NCBI GenBank assembly: GCA_014529385.2
Contig: CM043963.1
Location: 104,142,912 to 104,206,911 of the forward strand
Direction of reading: 5' to 3'
DNA length: 64,000 nt
DNA from: Adiantum capillus-veneris
Lineage: Eukaryota > Streptophyta > Polypodiopsida > Polypodiales > Pteridaceae
Both the position numbers and the translations under genes were made by a program. This document shows, one piece after another, positions 32,119 to 43,178 of this stretch; position 1 is the stretch's first letter, and the number at the start of each line of letters is the position of its first letter. The notes under the pieces are model-generated. The model did not search any database. It saw nothing but the letters and a program-made list of their open reading frames with translations, and was not told the DNA's origin.

Positions 32119-35100
32119 ATGAGTAGTGACGAGGATGTGGGACCGTCCAACCGAAACACCTATCTCTCAACGAGGGTCTTATGTCCTTGTAATCAATGCA
32201 AGCATGCTGTGCGACGAACAAGACGTGTTTCTTTGCAGCACGTTCGCGAATTTGGCGAGTTCGATCCATCTATTATAGATCGAGTTGTTGCCAATTATAA
32301 CTCGTCGGACTCTGACGCTGGCCAACAAGCAGCAATCTTGCAACCCAATAGACGTGTTCGCAGGCGCTTTGGTCAAGCAGCATATGTGAGGCCACAAGAT
32401 GTAGCCTCTGACAGCTCGGGGGATGATCATGCAGAGCACATTCCCAACGAGGCAATGTTTGAGCCCGAGATTGATGAAATGATCGAGACGATCATGGATT
32501 CAAAAAGGCTTATCTATGATGATATGAAAAGTGAAGCCGATACGCCATTGTATAATGGAGCACGTATGTCTAGATTGAAAGCACCCCTGGTTCTTCTCAA
32601 CATGCAGGCAAAGTTTGGATGGAGTGACACTAGCGTCACAGCGCTTTTCAGGTGATCTATTACAATTAGTTTACTTTAATAAGACTCTAAATGTATAATG
32701 ATCTGATAGATTTTTACACAACTGTATCGTATTTTTATGTTGTGTAGATTGCTTAAAGAGCACATACTACCAGCTGACAATCTGATGCCAGATTCCCGAG
32801 ATGAAGCAAGAAAGATTTTCCGAAACTTGGGGATGGATTACAATTCTATCCACGCTTGTCCTAATGACTGCATTCTTTTCAGAGGGGAATACATAGACAT
32901 GGAGAAGTGTCCGAAATGTGATTCCGAAAGATATCGAGTAGATCTCCACGGGACAAAAATTCCACAAAAGGTTTTGCGACATTTTCCTCTGCTTCCTCGC
33001 ATCAAGCATTTCTTCGAATGTAAGTCCATGGCCGCCCTAGCATCATGGCATGAGGAGAATAAATCTTCGGATGGTGTGCTACGAATTCCTGCAGATTGCG
33101 TAGCCTGGAAACATATAGATGGAACATGGTCAGATTTTGCCAGGGAAGCTTGAAATTTGCGCTTAGGCCTGGCTATGGATGGCGTAAATCCATTTGGTCA
33201 AAGATCAACATCTTACAGTGTATGGCCCGTTGTCATCGTCAACTACAACATTCCCCCGTGGTTGACTACGAAGAAGGGGCACCTATGGCTAAGCTTGATT
33301 GTGCCAGGGCGATATAAAGTGGAGAATATGGATGTGTATCTTCGTCCACTATTGGAAGAGCTACAACAATTGTGGATTGGCATAGAGGTGGTGGATATGG
33401 GCCGACACACAAGATGACGGAATGCTTTGATCAGAGGCATTCTAATGTGGACCATGCATGACTATCCCGAGCTAACAGAATGCTTAGGTGATCTATTGAC
33501 ACTCCTCACTCAGACACTGTCAATCTTGTTTTTTCCCATAGTTGATCTATTATCATGTGTATACATGCAGGGCTTCAAACAAGCGGATACAGAGCATGTG
33601 TCACATGTGGACCTAGACTGAATGCACGTAGGGTGCCCTCACTGAAGAACCAAATCTACAAAGGTCATCAAGCGTATCTTCCAGAGAATCATGTGTTACG
33701 CGATGGCTTTTTGGGAAGAGAGCCACCAAGGATGTCTGCACAAGCATGGTTAGAGCAGAAGGAGATGTGCGATGACGGATTGCCTCCAGGGATGAAGAGA
33801 CTATCTCTATGGTACGAGTTACCATACTGGCCCCGACTCATGATCAATCACTTGCTCGATCCAATGCACATATTCAAGAATGTAGTTAATCTACTATGGG
33901 ACCATCTGACCGGCAAGAAAGATACTTTGGGAGCCAAAGTTGACCTTAGAAATGTGGATCGTATGGAGCAATATTGGCCGCGTCTGATGGATCGATAAAA
34001 CTCCCTAAAGCACCATGGATTTTCACAGGAGCCCAAGAACACAAAGTAAAAGAGACCATTCCATCTTTGAGGACCCCCACTGGCGTAATGCACTCGTTCC
34101 GAACGTGTTTTACTAAAGAAGTAAAGCTTACCGGATTGAAGTCACACGATTGGCATAAAATGTGTCAGGTACGTTCATAGTGGACTTTAATATCATTGCA
34201 TAAAATGTGGACTTTAATATCATTGCTGCACATACTTTACAGTTTATTTTACAGGTTGCCATTGAGGGATGTTTGTCTCTTGACATCCGTAACACAATCT
34301 ACAAACTTGCAAAGATGGTGCAATGGATCTCACAAAAGGAGATCAATGTAGACTCCATACCATTCGCTAAACTAAATGCTGCGGAGCTTGTGTGCATGTT
34401 TGAGAAACATTTTCCTACTACCATGCTAACCATTCAGGTGCATCTTCTTGTTCACATAGTTGATGAGGTGGAAATAGCTGGCACAGTTCATTCCAGATGG
34501 ATGTTCTTCTTAGAACATTTCATGAAAACGCTTAAGGGATATGTGCGTCAAAAGGCACGTCCGGAGGGTAGCATGGCAGAAGGTTGGTTGGTATCAGAGT
34601 CCCTAGTGTACATTGGAGAGTGGCTAGACGGATTTGATAAAGCCCGGGACACGCTATGGCGAACCATAGATGATGAGCGCATATCTGGGATTGTCATGTG
34701 CAATCTCGGTATTGAGAAGAAGATGACAGAAGATCTAGAGGCTAAAATCAACCGATTTTGCATGCTTCACAATCCAGTGATGCAAAAGTGGATTTCACAA
34801 TATGAGGATGCAAAACAAGAGCGACAAAGGGCACAAATCGAGTGCAGATGGGGAAGACGACCACCGATGCACTATCCAACGGTTCTGGAGAGCCTACCAA
34901 CATTCATGAGCTTAAGATGGTTGCACAACCAATTGAAAAGCGCACAACAATGCGGTGACGAAGTGACTGAGGAAGAGTGGGAGTACTCTCGGGGTTGCGC
35001 GACCAAGGTAAGTTTGCAATGTACGACTAGCTAGTGACTTTATTTCTGAATGTTTGAACGGCCACTCATAATCTTTGTTCATTGTAGTATAAGTCACACA

Positions 35101-35838
35101 CAGCAGCATGGTGTAAAGGTCGACATTTTAGGGTGGAACGGATCGACAAAAAGCGTTTTACTCAAGATTGTGAAATCATGGCAAAATTTGAACAGTCTAG
35201 TCGACGACGTTCCTCTGATGCAGATCCTATGGTGGCGGAACTCACTTACTTCGGCACGCTACAAGAGATTTTGAGGATCGATTACAGAGGATTTTTTGTC
35301 AACTTGTTCGACGTGCAATGGTTCAAGATAATCATGGAGGGTCGCAACGCTACTGTGCGTAGAGGAGAGTCTGGTTTTCTTGGTGGATTCTACTAAGAAA
35401 TGGACTGACCTAAGAGACACTTTCGTACTACCCGAGGATTGTGAACAAGTAAGTATGTAAATAGTTCACATCCCCCTTTTACAAGTTATGTGCTTGAAAG
35501 CTCTCATGTAAGTTATGTGGCTCTGGCAGGTAATATTTCATCCTACAAAGTCTACATCAAACTGGTGGTACGTCATAGAGGTAGCCCCTCGTAGTGCAAG
35601 GACTTATGAAGGCTACCATGTGCCAATCACAACGGCATCAATGGAGGAGATCAGAGAAGATGCTCAATCAGAAGCCGCTACGGTGGTGCCAGACGAGCAT
35701 CAAGATGCTACTACTCTATATGGGGTGCATGCAGAGGAGCTACAAAATGAAACAGAGGATATGTGTTTAAACGGAGAGCTCTATATAGATATAGGAAGTT
35801 ATGCTGAGTTATGCGAGGATGAGAGAGAGATCTCTTAA
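32119..35838 (+). pseudogene. Tnp2-family CACTA transposase (TnpD-like), six exons, damaged
   Basis: The ATG at 32119 opens exon 1 with a CPCNQC motif and an acidic region. GT-AG introns lie at 32652-32747, 33488-33570, 34169-34254, 35008-35087 and 35449-35529, each restoring frame. Exon 2 has HACPNDC and KCPKC, then the Tnp2 core (NLRLGLAMDGVNPF, YNIPPWLTTKK, SLIVPG, MDVYLRPLLEEL). Exon 3 carries CVTCG and HIFKNVV. Exon 4 is DUF4218-like (FPTTMLTIQVHLLVHIVDE, RWMFFLEHFMKTLKGYVR, ARPEGSMAEG). Exons 5-6 are DUF4216-like. It would cut and join the element ends. Lesions are TGA at 33151-33153 (copy C has CAA), TGA at 33415-33417, a frameshift near 33995 and another near 35385. It is therefore probably inactive. 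Confidence 0.9.
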
Positions 35839-36111
35839 AGCCACAAATATTGTATTTGAAAAATTTTGCTCCGTGTTGTAAAAGCTCTGGCTCTCTAAGT
35901 ACCTTCCATGGTGTATAACGCTCTTTTCTACTCGCGCTCACATCTTTTGATTGAAAAATCTGAGTTTTCGACTTGCCTCTTCTATCACTCAATTCATTGC
36001 GTCATTGTATTTATATGCGTCATTACGTCATTGTATTTAATGTTCTTTGCGTCATTGTCTACTCTATTCATTCAATATTAAGTTTAAATATTCGTGTGTT
36101 TAATGCAGGTA

Positions 36112-37420
36112 TGGATGATGAGGAGTTTCTTTCTTCTTTGTCACTGCAGCAGAGACAGTGGTACGTGGAGCGTCATCGCTCTGGCGCATCATCGCGCGTT
36201 CCTACTCCATCCGCATCTCCCTCTCTTTCGGAGCATTCGGCGCGCTCCGAAGCTTCGGCGTCGACGAGACGATCTTCACACTCGTCTAGACACCGACGCT
36301 CTAGTGGTGGCGGTGGCGGTTGTTGTGGGGATTCCGCCGCCGATGCCTCCACACCGCCTCGTGTTCGACGAGGCTCTTTACCCTCCCCTTCTTTGCCCGC
36401 CCCCACACCAGCCACAGCATCGCCATCTACGCCAGGTTTTGCGTGGCTGACTATTCCTAGCAGCTACACACCTCTACCTACTCCGCCAGGAGCCACCCCA
36501 CTCGACACTCCTCGCTTCGGGGCCCAGACGCCGATGGAGACACCTGACGTCCGTAGCCCCATCGACAGGCCGCTAGAGACCCCTTCCGGGACACCCAGGT
36601 TCACGCGTCACCGGCGAGAGGGCTTGCCTTACTCCGTCGACTTCAGCGGCAGCATCATCATGGATGATGACGGCAAGAAGGTGATCTCGCGCATGCGTGG
36701 TCTTTGCTCTCAGCTGTTTAGACACTACATACTAAACAAATGCAGTGAAGTACCAAGTGATTTAAAAAACAGAGTCATCAGCATACTTCATGATGAGTTT
36801 CCCGTTCCAACACGGGATCAGCGCTTCAATGAAGACCTGATGAAGATTCGAATACCCGAATACTGCAAACACAAGCGTTCCGAAGTGCAAAAAGCAATCA
36901 AGCATGCGTGGAACAGGCCAGATTGGCTGGCCAAAGAAGATTGGAAGAATGCGAAGAAAGCAGCGCACGAGAATCCCGACAAGTGGAAGCAACAAAAGGA
37001 TGCAGCCAGAGCGCGAGTAGAGGCAGGGAGCTCGCACCACTTGGGGAGCGGTGGATGGGCATCATTTGAGGCCGATTTTGTAAGTGTTTTCGCATTGCTC
37101 TTTATGTTCGATAGTTTAGGGTTTATGAGTTTTTTAATTCTAACATAATGAAATCTTTGTATGTTTTGACAGTGGTCGATGACAGGACGTGATCCCACAC
37201 CGTACGAGCGCGAGTACGCAGGCAGGAAGGGCTTAAACGCCCTGATGGACATTCTCAGTTCTCGCGGCGGCATGGTTAGTATTAGGGTTTACTCTTTTCT
37301 ATTTTTTGTATTGTTTTATAAATGTCATTATATGTTTATACTTACTGAAAGCTGTCTTATTGTCTTTTCTTGCAGAATCCGACAAATATGCCGCTTGGAC
37401 GCCATGAGACGTCTGACTAG
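36112..37420 (+). CDS. Second CACTA gene, TnpA-like subterminal-binding protein
   Basis: The ATG at 36112 (MDDEEFLSSL) follows a possible splice acceptor, TTTAATGCAG, so an untranslated first exon is likely. Introns at 37080-37172 and 37275-37375 have GT-AG borders, and the spliced frame is open to TAG at 37418. Residues 1-190 are Ser/Pro/Thr-rich and low complexity, with RRSSHSSRHRRSS and a Gly/Cys run. The C-terminal half has a helical, Lys/Trp-rich region (AWNRPDWLAKEDWKNAKKAA), then HHLGSGGWASFEADF and TGRDPTPYEREY. These match the pattern of plant Transposase_24-type proteins (HTxGSKSF, GREPTRVE). Such proteins are thought to bind the subterminal repeats. The N-terminal part is markedly GC-rich compared with its surroundings. 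No lesion is visible. Confidence 0.75.
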
Positions 37421-37795
37421 ACGACGTCAGTTTAGCCGTAGCTAGATAGCATTAGTTTAGGGTTTCTCATAGCTTATGTATCATGAGACGGATTTTATAC
37501 GTCTTTTTGAACCATGTATATTATTACATTTGTCACCGCAGTTCATTTTGCCAATCAATTCTTTATGCCTATGATGTTGTACAATTGTCATTATTACATT
37601 GGCCAATCAATTCATTTTGCCTATGATGTGTACAATTGTCAATTTTACGCTTGTCAATTTTGCAAACAATGTGTCTTGTGGGTGACTATTTTGGGTCTAT
37701 TATCTACCCTTGCACTTTTTTTAAAAAGTGAATCAAGTACAATATGGTTGATGGGTGGCAGGGCATTCAATGCCCTGTCACCAAAAAAAAATTCT
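37421..37795. other. 3' flank of the TnpA-like gene
   Basis: This AT-rich stretch contains repeated words (CATTTGTCA, CAATCAATTC(A/T)TTTTGCCTATGATGT) as two imperfect copies of about 60 bp at 37530-37640. No gene is supported. Confidence 0.5.
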
Positions 37796-37799
37796 CTCG

Positions 37800-38009
37800 G
37801 GCGTCGCTATAACCGTCGCTATTTATGGCTCTGGAGCGTCGCTATAAGCGTCGCTATAGACTTCTGTGTAAATGTCGCAATGAGAGTCGCTATGAGCGTC
37901 TCTATATAGCGACGCCTATAGCGACGTTTTTAGCGACGCCGGGGGTTATAAAAACCCAGTGTATTTCCGTCGCTAACAGCGTCACAAGAGCACACAACCT
38001 CTTGTAGTG
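37800..38009 (+). repeat. Right subterminal repeats and terminus of CACTA-B
   Basis: At least ten copies of GCGTCGCTAT or its complement, with single-base variants, occur in both orientations between 37800 and 37945, ending in AGCGACGCCGG. The terminal inverted repeat is at 37996-38009. The density of the repeats and their sharing with the left end fit transposase-accessory binding sites. Confidence 0.85.
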
Positions 38010-38012
38010 TAC

Positions 38013-39870
38013 TTTATGCTTTGACGGAGCTTATCAACGCCAACAAGACAAAGCAGCAAGGGTGGTCATCATTTTGAACCCACAAAAGGAGGTAATGGTT
38101 AGAAAAGGTATCACTCTACCCAATGTTCACTCTAACAATGAGGCTGAGTATGCTGCTCTAACCCTTGGGTTAGAAGAATGCAAAGAATTACGCATACAAA
38201 AACTTACTATAAAAGGTGATTCTTTGCTAGTGGTCAGGCAAATCCAAGGGACTTGGAGGTGCAAGAATCGTACATTGTTTGAGTGGCTTAGTAGTGTAAG
38301 AGCTTTGATGAAGGGTTTTAAAGCAACACAGGTACAACACATTGTGAGAACTCATAACAAGGAAGCAGACTTACTCGCAAATGAAAAGCTTCAAATGGCG
38401 GTACAAGGTGTGAAACTATATGAACCCAAATATCAAGGTCAAGAGGAGCTAAAAGACATTATCTTCTTTCTACAAGCAGGTGAGTGTCCCAAACACTTAG
38501 ACAAGGTGCAAAGACATAGACTAGTTAAGAAGGCCACACCTTACCAGTTGATCGGGGATGATTTATATCATAAAGGGAAAGATTTGGTCTTGAGGAGAGT
38601 ACCAGGTGTGCAAGAGATAGAGAAAATTCTTCTTTCATGTCATGATGATGTCTGTGGTGGTCACTTTTCTCAAGATATTACAAGTAGGGATATTTTACAA
38701 GCAGGGTTTATTTGGCCGAGCTTACATCGTGATGTCCAATATTGGTGTAAGGCATGTAAGCCATGCCAAATTGCTGGGGATAGACGACTAACATATGAGC
38801 CTCGAGTCCCAATAATATCTTATGGCCATTTTGAAAAGTGGGGTGTGGATGCAATAGGTCCCCTACCTCGTACTTCTACGGGGAAGGTTTTCATCATCAT
38901 GAGTGTTGACTACATGACACGATGGGCAGAAGCAACAAGCACAACCCGAATCACAACTGAAGAGGTATCAAAGTTTATTTTTGACCATATTTGTAGTAGG
39001 TTTGGAACACCCCTAGAAATCTTATCAGATCGAGGCCCAGGTTTTAGGGCTGACCTTCTGAATGATCTCTTGAGGAGGTTAAAAGTGAAACACCTGCATT
39101 CCACACCCTACTATCCTCAATGCAATGGATTGGTGGAAAAAGTGAATGGAATGATATTTAAGATCATTTCTAAGCAGGTTGTGGACCGGCCTAATGATTG
39201 GGATCGCCATTTGACGGTTGCTCTTTGGGCGTATAGGACATCTTTCAAGGTATCTACCCAATTCACCCCTTTTCATCTAGTTTATGGACAGGAGGCACTT
39301 CTCCCCATTGAGGTAGAGCTCTCAAGCTTGCGCGTTCTTGCAAGAGCGGCAAAAAAACCAAAAGAGGTTCTACATGAAAGGATCTTAGATCTCCAACGAC
39401 TTGAGCTAGATAGAGAAGAGTCCATTGATCACTACATCACCAAAGCGACAAGCCAAAGGGACAAAATCAACAAGAAGCTCAAGGGGAAAGGATTGAAGGA
39501 AGGTATGTTGGTTCTTCGCTATGATAACCGACTTGATATTAGACTTGACAAATTTTTTTTGCAAAGATGGGAGGGACCTTCATGATAAAAACAAAGTCTA
39601 GGAATGGTAGTTACAAATTAGCAGATTTATCAGGAAAACTCCACAAGACCAGAGTCAATGGATGGAGATTAAAGCCCTACTTTCAACGTATCAATCCGTT
39701 GATAGGAAGTCATCTGCCTACATCGTCTAAGATCCAAATTGGCATGGCTCCATTCGGCTTGGCAAATGCTTCACCTATTTTTAAAGCTTTGATGTGCAAA
39801 GAAGAACCAGCCTTGGAATCTGAACATACCCAAGCCAACCCTCCCATCTCCCATTTATGGGATTGAGGTA
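38013..39870 (+). pseudogene. Gypsy RNase H and integrase of E1
   Basis: RNase H resumes after CACTA-B; the first catalytic Asp lies in FDGAY just after the junction, SNNEAEYAAL near 38130 gives the Glu, and KGDSLLVV gives the next Asp. Integrase follows with an intact HHCC finger (CHDDVCGGHFSQD, WCKACKPCQ; 38638-38770). The core aspartates lie in WGVDAIGPLP (38840) and LSDRGPGF (39023), and the Glu in CNGLVEKVNG (39121). The ORF is open for 507 codons and breaks by frameshift near 39580; the C-terminal tail continues at 39567-39866. This domain shows no inactivating change before 39580. No chromodomain is seen. Confidence 0.9.
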
Positions 39871-40010
39871 ATGAAAAGCAGGTCTAATGGAGTAAAAGAG
39901 TGCATGACACTCCTTCTATTGAAAAAAAAAAAAAGTGGAAAAGAAAAAATGACCAAAAAAAAAGAAAAAGAAGTAACACCGTCCTCCTAAAGATATGAAT
40001 ATCTCTAGGC

Positions 40011-40022
40011 TTGGGGGAGGGC
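40011..40022 (+). other. Polypurine tract of E1
   Basis: TTGGGGGAGGGC lies a few bases before the 3' LTR at 40028, as expected for plus-strand priming. The 100 bases upstream are A-rich with runs of A at 39920-39965. Confidence 0.75.
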
Positions 40023-40027
40023 TAATA

Positions 40028-42100
40028 TGAGTGGCATAAAATGGTAACCATCTTTTTGCAACATTTTTCAGCCTACTCAACGTCCTCTTCCTCATATGTG
40101 TATATATTTTTCTACTCTATTAAGTTATCTAGAGTAAATTCCCCCTCTTCGTTTAACCTTTGTGGCAACACATACATTGTACCCTTCCCAAAAATGTCAC
40201 CTTAGTCATATATTTATATTACCACCCTTTTCTTTTTGCTTTGTAAATAAAATTAAGCATACAATAACCAACTATCTACCCCAAACTTTCTTACCTCTTG
40301 TAAATTAGTAGTAGAAAAATAATATATCCATCTCCCATCCCATATAGATAAATTACCATGGAAAATAAACTCTCCACTTGTCTTTACCAAAGATTATGGT
40401 CCATCTCTACAAGTCTTCTATGCCCCCTACATAGGTAGCCCAATATCTCTTAAGAATATACATATAGTTTTTCTCCTTTCAAAAAGACTCAAATTGTTTA
40501 TTCTTTTCACAAGAAAATAATATTGGGCCCTCCTCTATTTGTTTAAGCATCATACCCTTTTGAAAAAACATGATTCCCCTTGGATGCATACAAGCAAAGG
40601 GCCCATACAAGAAGACTTGGAAGCAAAAGGTTCCCTAGCCTAGTGTGGACCTTCCAAACCGAACTCCTTGGTGCATGGGCGTGAAGAATAGTCTAAATTC
40701 ATATCAAACATGTTGAGAAGGTCAAATTTGCCTTTTGAAGCATGTCATTCTAAGCTACAGGTAAAAAGTTATGGTCAAAATAGTGTAAATCTGTCAGATT
40801 CGCAGCAAAAGGGAACTGTAAATCAAGTAAATCAAGAGGGAGAGATCTTATTTTTTCCCTACTCATCTTCTAGAAGAGCAATGAGTGTTCAAGGCCACTT
40901 GCATGTGATGGGACCAACCTAAAGATGCTTTCTAAATGCCAAGACAGACAAGTTGAGATACCCCGCAGGAGCCACCCGTAGGGCCTCATGGTGGGGCCCA
41001 CCTACATTATGCACCCCTATGGAGCCTTCACGGTCTAAAATGATAATTTTGGTGAATAAATAGTCCCTTTTATGTCCAATATTCAATGAGTGGTCAAAGG
41101 ACACTTAATTAGGGCTAATCACTCACCCTAATTAAGTGTAGCATAATCCCACTCCTACACGACTATAAATAGCCCCCCTTGGAGAGACTCAAGGACACAC
41201 CCCTATATTTTCAACTTCATGTTGTTTCTTGATCAATAGTAGAGAAAACCCCAACTCTCCCTCTTTCACATCCTCCCTCCTAACCCTCCTCTTTGGAGGA
41301 AGTGCAACTCTATCCTCCACTCTTTCTATTCTACAATCTCTTACTCCATCAACCCAATAAATCATTTGTAGCACCTCAATAACTTGTAAATACATCATGA
41401 TCTCTCTCATGGTTATGTTAATGATCATTAAATCATCTTCAAAACTTTCAAGTGTCGCAATTCGTGATGGTTAGCCAGCGTCTGTCCTCCCCTTAAAAGG
41501 TGTGCGAGAAATCAAGTAAGTGTTCTATTCTCAATTTACCATTGGTTTGTTTCTCCACACTTATTCAATTGGTCTAAAGAAATTTCTCACTCCAAATCTC
41601 TTTTGCTTCATTACATATGCATGTGGCTACCTCCCATGGTGATTTTATTTGTGTCACAGCATTGCATAGATGGAGATGAGCTCTCTATGCAAAGTGTGTT
41701 AGTTTGATGTAAGTGATTCTCTTGTGTGTTTGAGAGGCAAGTCTTGTGCGCATGATTTTTTGATGAGTGCTTGAGAGAGGAGGATTTTGGATGTATTATG
41801 GGTATTCTTATGGGGAGAAGGTGAATGCTATTCCACAAATTGCATATTTCATTTGATGCACGGCATTGGGTTGCATAATCGTTGATAGTGTTCAAGTGTC
41901 CAAAGTGTATATAGAGTAAGGGGGTTTTCAAAGTGTGTTTCTTGAGTGGGTGAGTGCAAGTGTTATTTTGATTGGTTTCCTTCTCCACTTCCAAAAGAAG
42001 GTGGTGCCCCAAGTAGTGTGCGTACCTCTTTACGAACATTTTGTGAGGGTAGGCCCATTCGTTTGGGTTTAGAGGTCCCATTTCAAAAAGCTCGCCCTCA
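40028..42100 (+). repeat. 3' LTR of E1
   Basis: The 2073-bp LTR is followed by the GAAG target duplication (42101-42104). It has the same palindrome (41101-41139) and TATA box (41164-41172) as the 5' LTR. By eye about 25 substitutions separate the two LTRs, near 1.2 percent. Confidence 0.95.
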
Positions 42101-43141
42101 GAAGCAATTGGCAACCTTTATACACAAAGTGAATTACATGGCGCGGTTTATTCCATTGTCTTCACAGCTCCTTTATCCATTAAAACAAGTGGCAAAGCAT
42201 GATCCATTGCAATGGGATGACAAGTGTGAAGAAGTGTTTCAAGAGGGGAAAGAGGTGTTGAGGGGATTCTCAGCCATGCAGGCTCTTGATTGGGATCAAG
42301 TGTTTTATGTAAATCCATCAGTAGGGGATGATGCCATTGGAGCCATGCTATTGCAAAAGGGGAAGGGCAGCCATTATATGAGGCCGGTGTATTGTGCAAG
42401 CCGAGTGAAGTTGGTAGCATAGAAAAAATTCTCGGAAGTAGAGCTAATGATGGCTAGTGTAATATTTTCATGTTGACGATTTCATCATTACTTGCTACCA
42501 CAATCTTTTGTTTTCTTGACAAGTTACGCCTTTTTGGCACAGTTAATCAATGGCACTAACATGTCAAATGTGGTCAAGAAATGGGTAATTGAGCTACAAG
42601 ATTTTGAGCTCTCTTTTTTAGTGGAAGACAGTACAAGAGCTACCCTAGCTGATTTGTTGACTTACAAGGAGAATCCCCTTCTTGTTAAGGAAGAGGTGGT
42701 GAGAAGGGTAGTTGAAGAAGGGCCACAGATCATCAATGCACGTGTTTTGCTCTTTGATGGCTCATACAGAAAGAGCCATGATGCAGCTTCAGGGGGTATA
42801 GCAATTTATGATCTAGAGGGGAAGCGAGTATGCAAGAGAGGATTCAAATCGGATGCTCATAGTAACAATGAGGCTGAATATGCTACGTTGGAAGCCGGAT
42901 TACACATGTGTTTGAGGCATGGGATTAGAAGGTAATTGAGCATAAAAGGTAATGCCTTGTTAGTTGTGAAGCAAGTATTGGGTGTGTGGAAGAGAAAGAA
43001 CACCTAATTGAAGGAAATGTGTTTCAAAATTAAAGGCATGTTAAAAAAATTTGAAGCATGGAGCATCTGACACATTGAACATTCTTTTAATGGAGAGGCA
43101 CATGAAGCATCTCAAAGCATGATTGGGGAGCTGTTTGTGTA
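42101..43141 (+). pseudogene. Gypsy reverse transcriptase end and RNase H (E2)
   Basis: The E2 polyprotein resumes after E1 with VNYMARFIPLSSQLLYPL. It continues through the connection region (a TAG at 42419-42421 and a TGA near 42474) and VEDSTRATLADLLTY. RNase H has LLFDGSYRKSHDAASGG with the first Asp near 42757, SNNEAEYATLEAGL with the Glu near 42862, and KGNALLVVKQ where the Asp of KGDS is Asn. Further stops follow at 42932 and 43004. Confidence 0.85.
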
Positions 43142-43178
43142 AAGGAAAAATTTACCTCTTTATCATGGCTGGGAAATT

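Larger units (their letters stand above)
29992..38009 (+). mobile_element. CACTA (En/Spm-type) transposon copy B, complete
   Basis: The 8018-bp element has 14-bp terminal inverted repeats (CACTACAAGAGGTT at 29992-30005 and its complement at 37996-38009) and a 3-bp target duplication. The left end holds a perfect 29-bp palindrome and a microsatellite block. Then follow a captured HIPP-like gene fragment, a five-intron Tnp2 transposase gene (32119-35838, damaged) and a second, apparently intact TnpA-like gene (36112-37420). The right end carries many GCGTCGC repeats. It sits inside the RNase H domain of E1. Copies A (minus) and C (minus) in this window are related but truncated. Confidence 0.95.
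23826..42100 (+). mobile_element. Ty3/gypsy element E1 with 2073-bp LTRs, split by a CACTA element
   Basis: E1 spans 18275 bp, of which 8018 bp are the CACTA-B insertion and 3 bp its duplicated target, leaving about 10.25 kb. Its LTRs (23826-25898 and 40028-42100) are both exactly 2073 bp, begin TGAGTGG, end GCCCTCA, and differ at about 25 sites by eye with no net indel. The internal order is primer site, two small conserved ORFs, gag with zinc knuckle, protease, reverse transcriptase, RNase H (carrying CACTA-B), integrase and polypurine tract. Several stops and frameshifts break gag-pol. It lies in the reverse transcriptase of E2. Confidence 0.95.
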
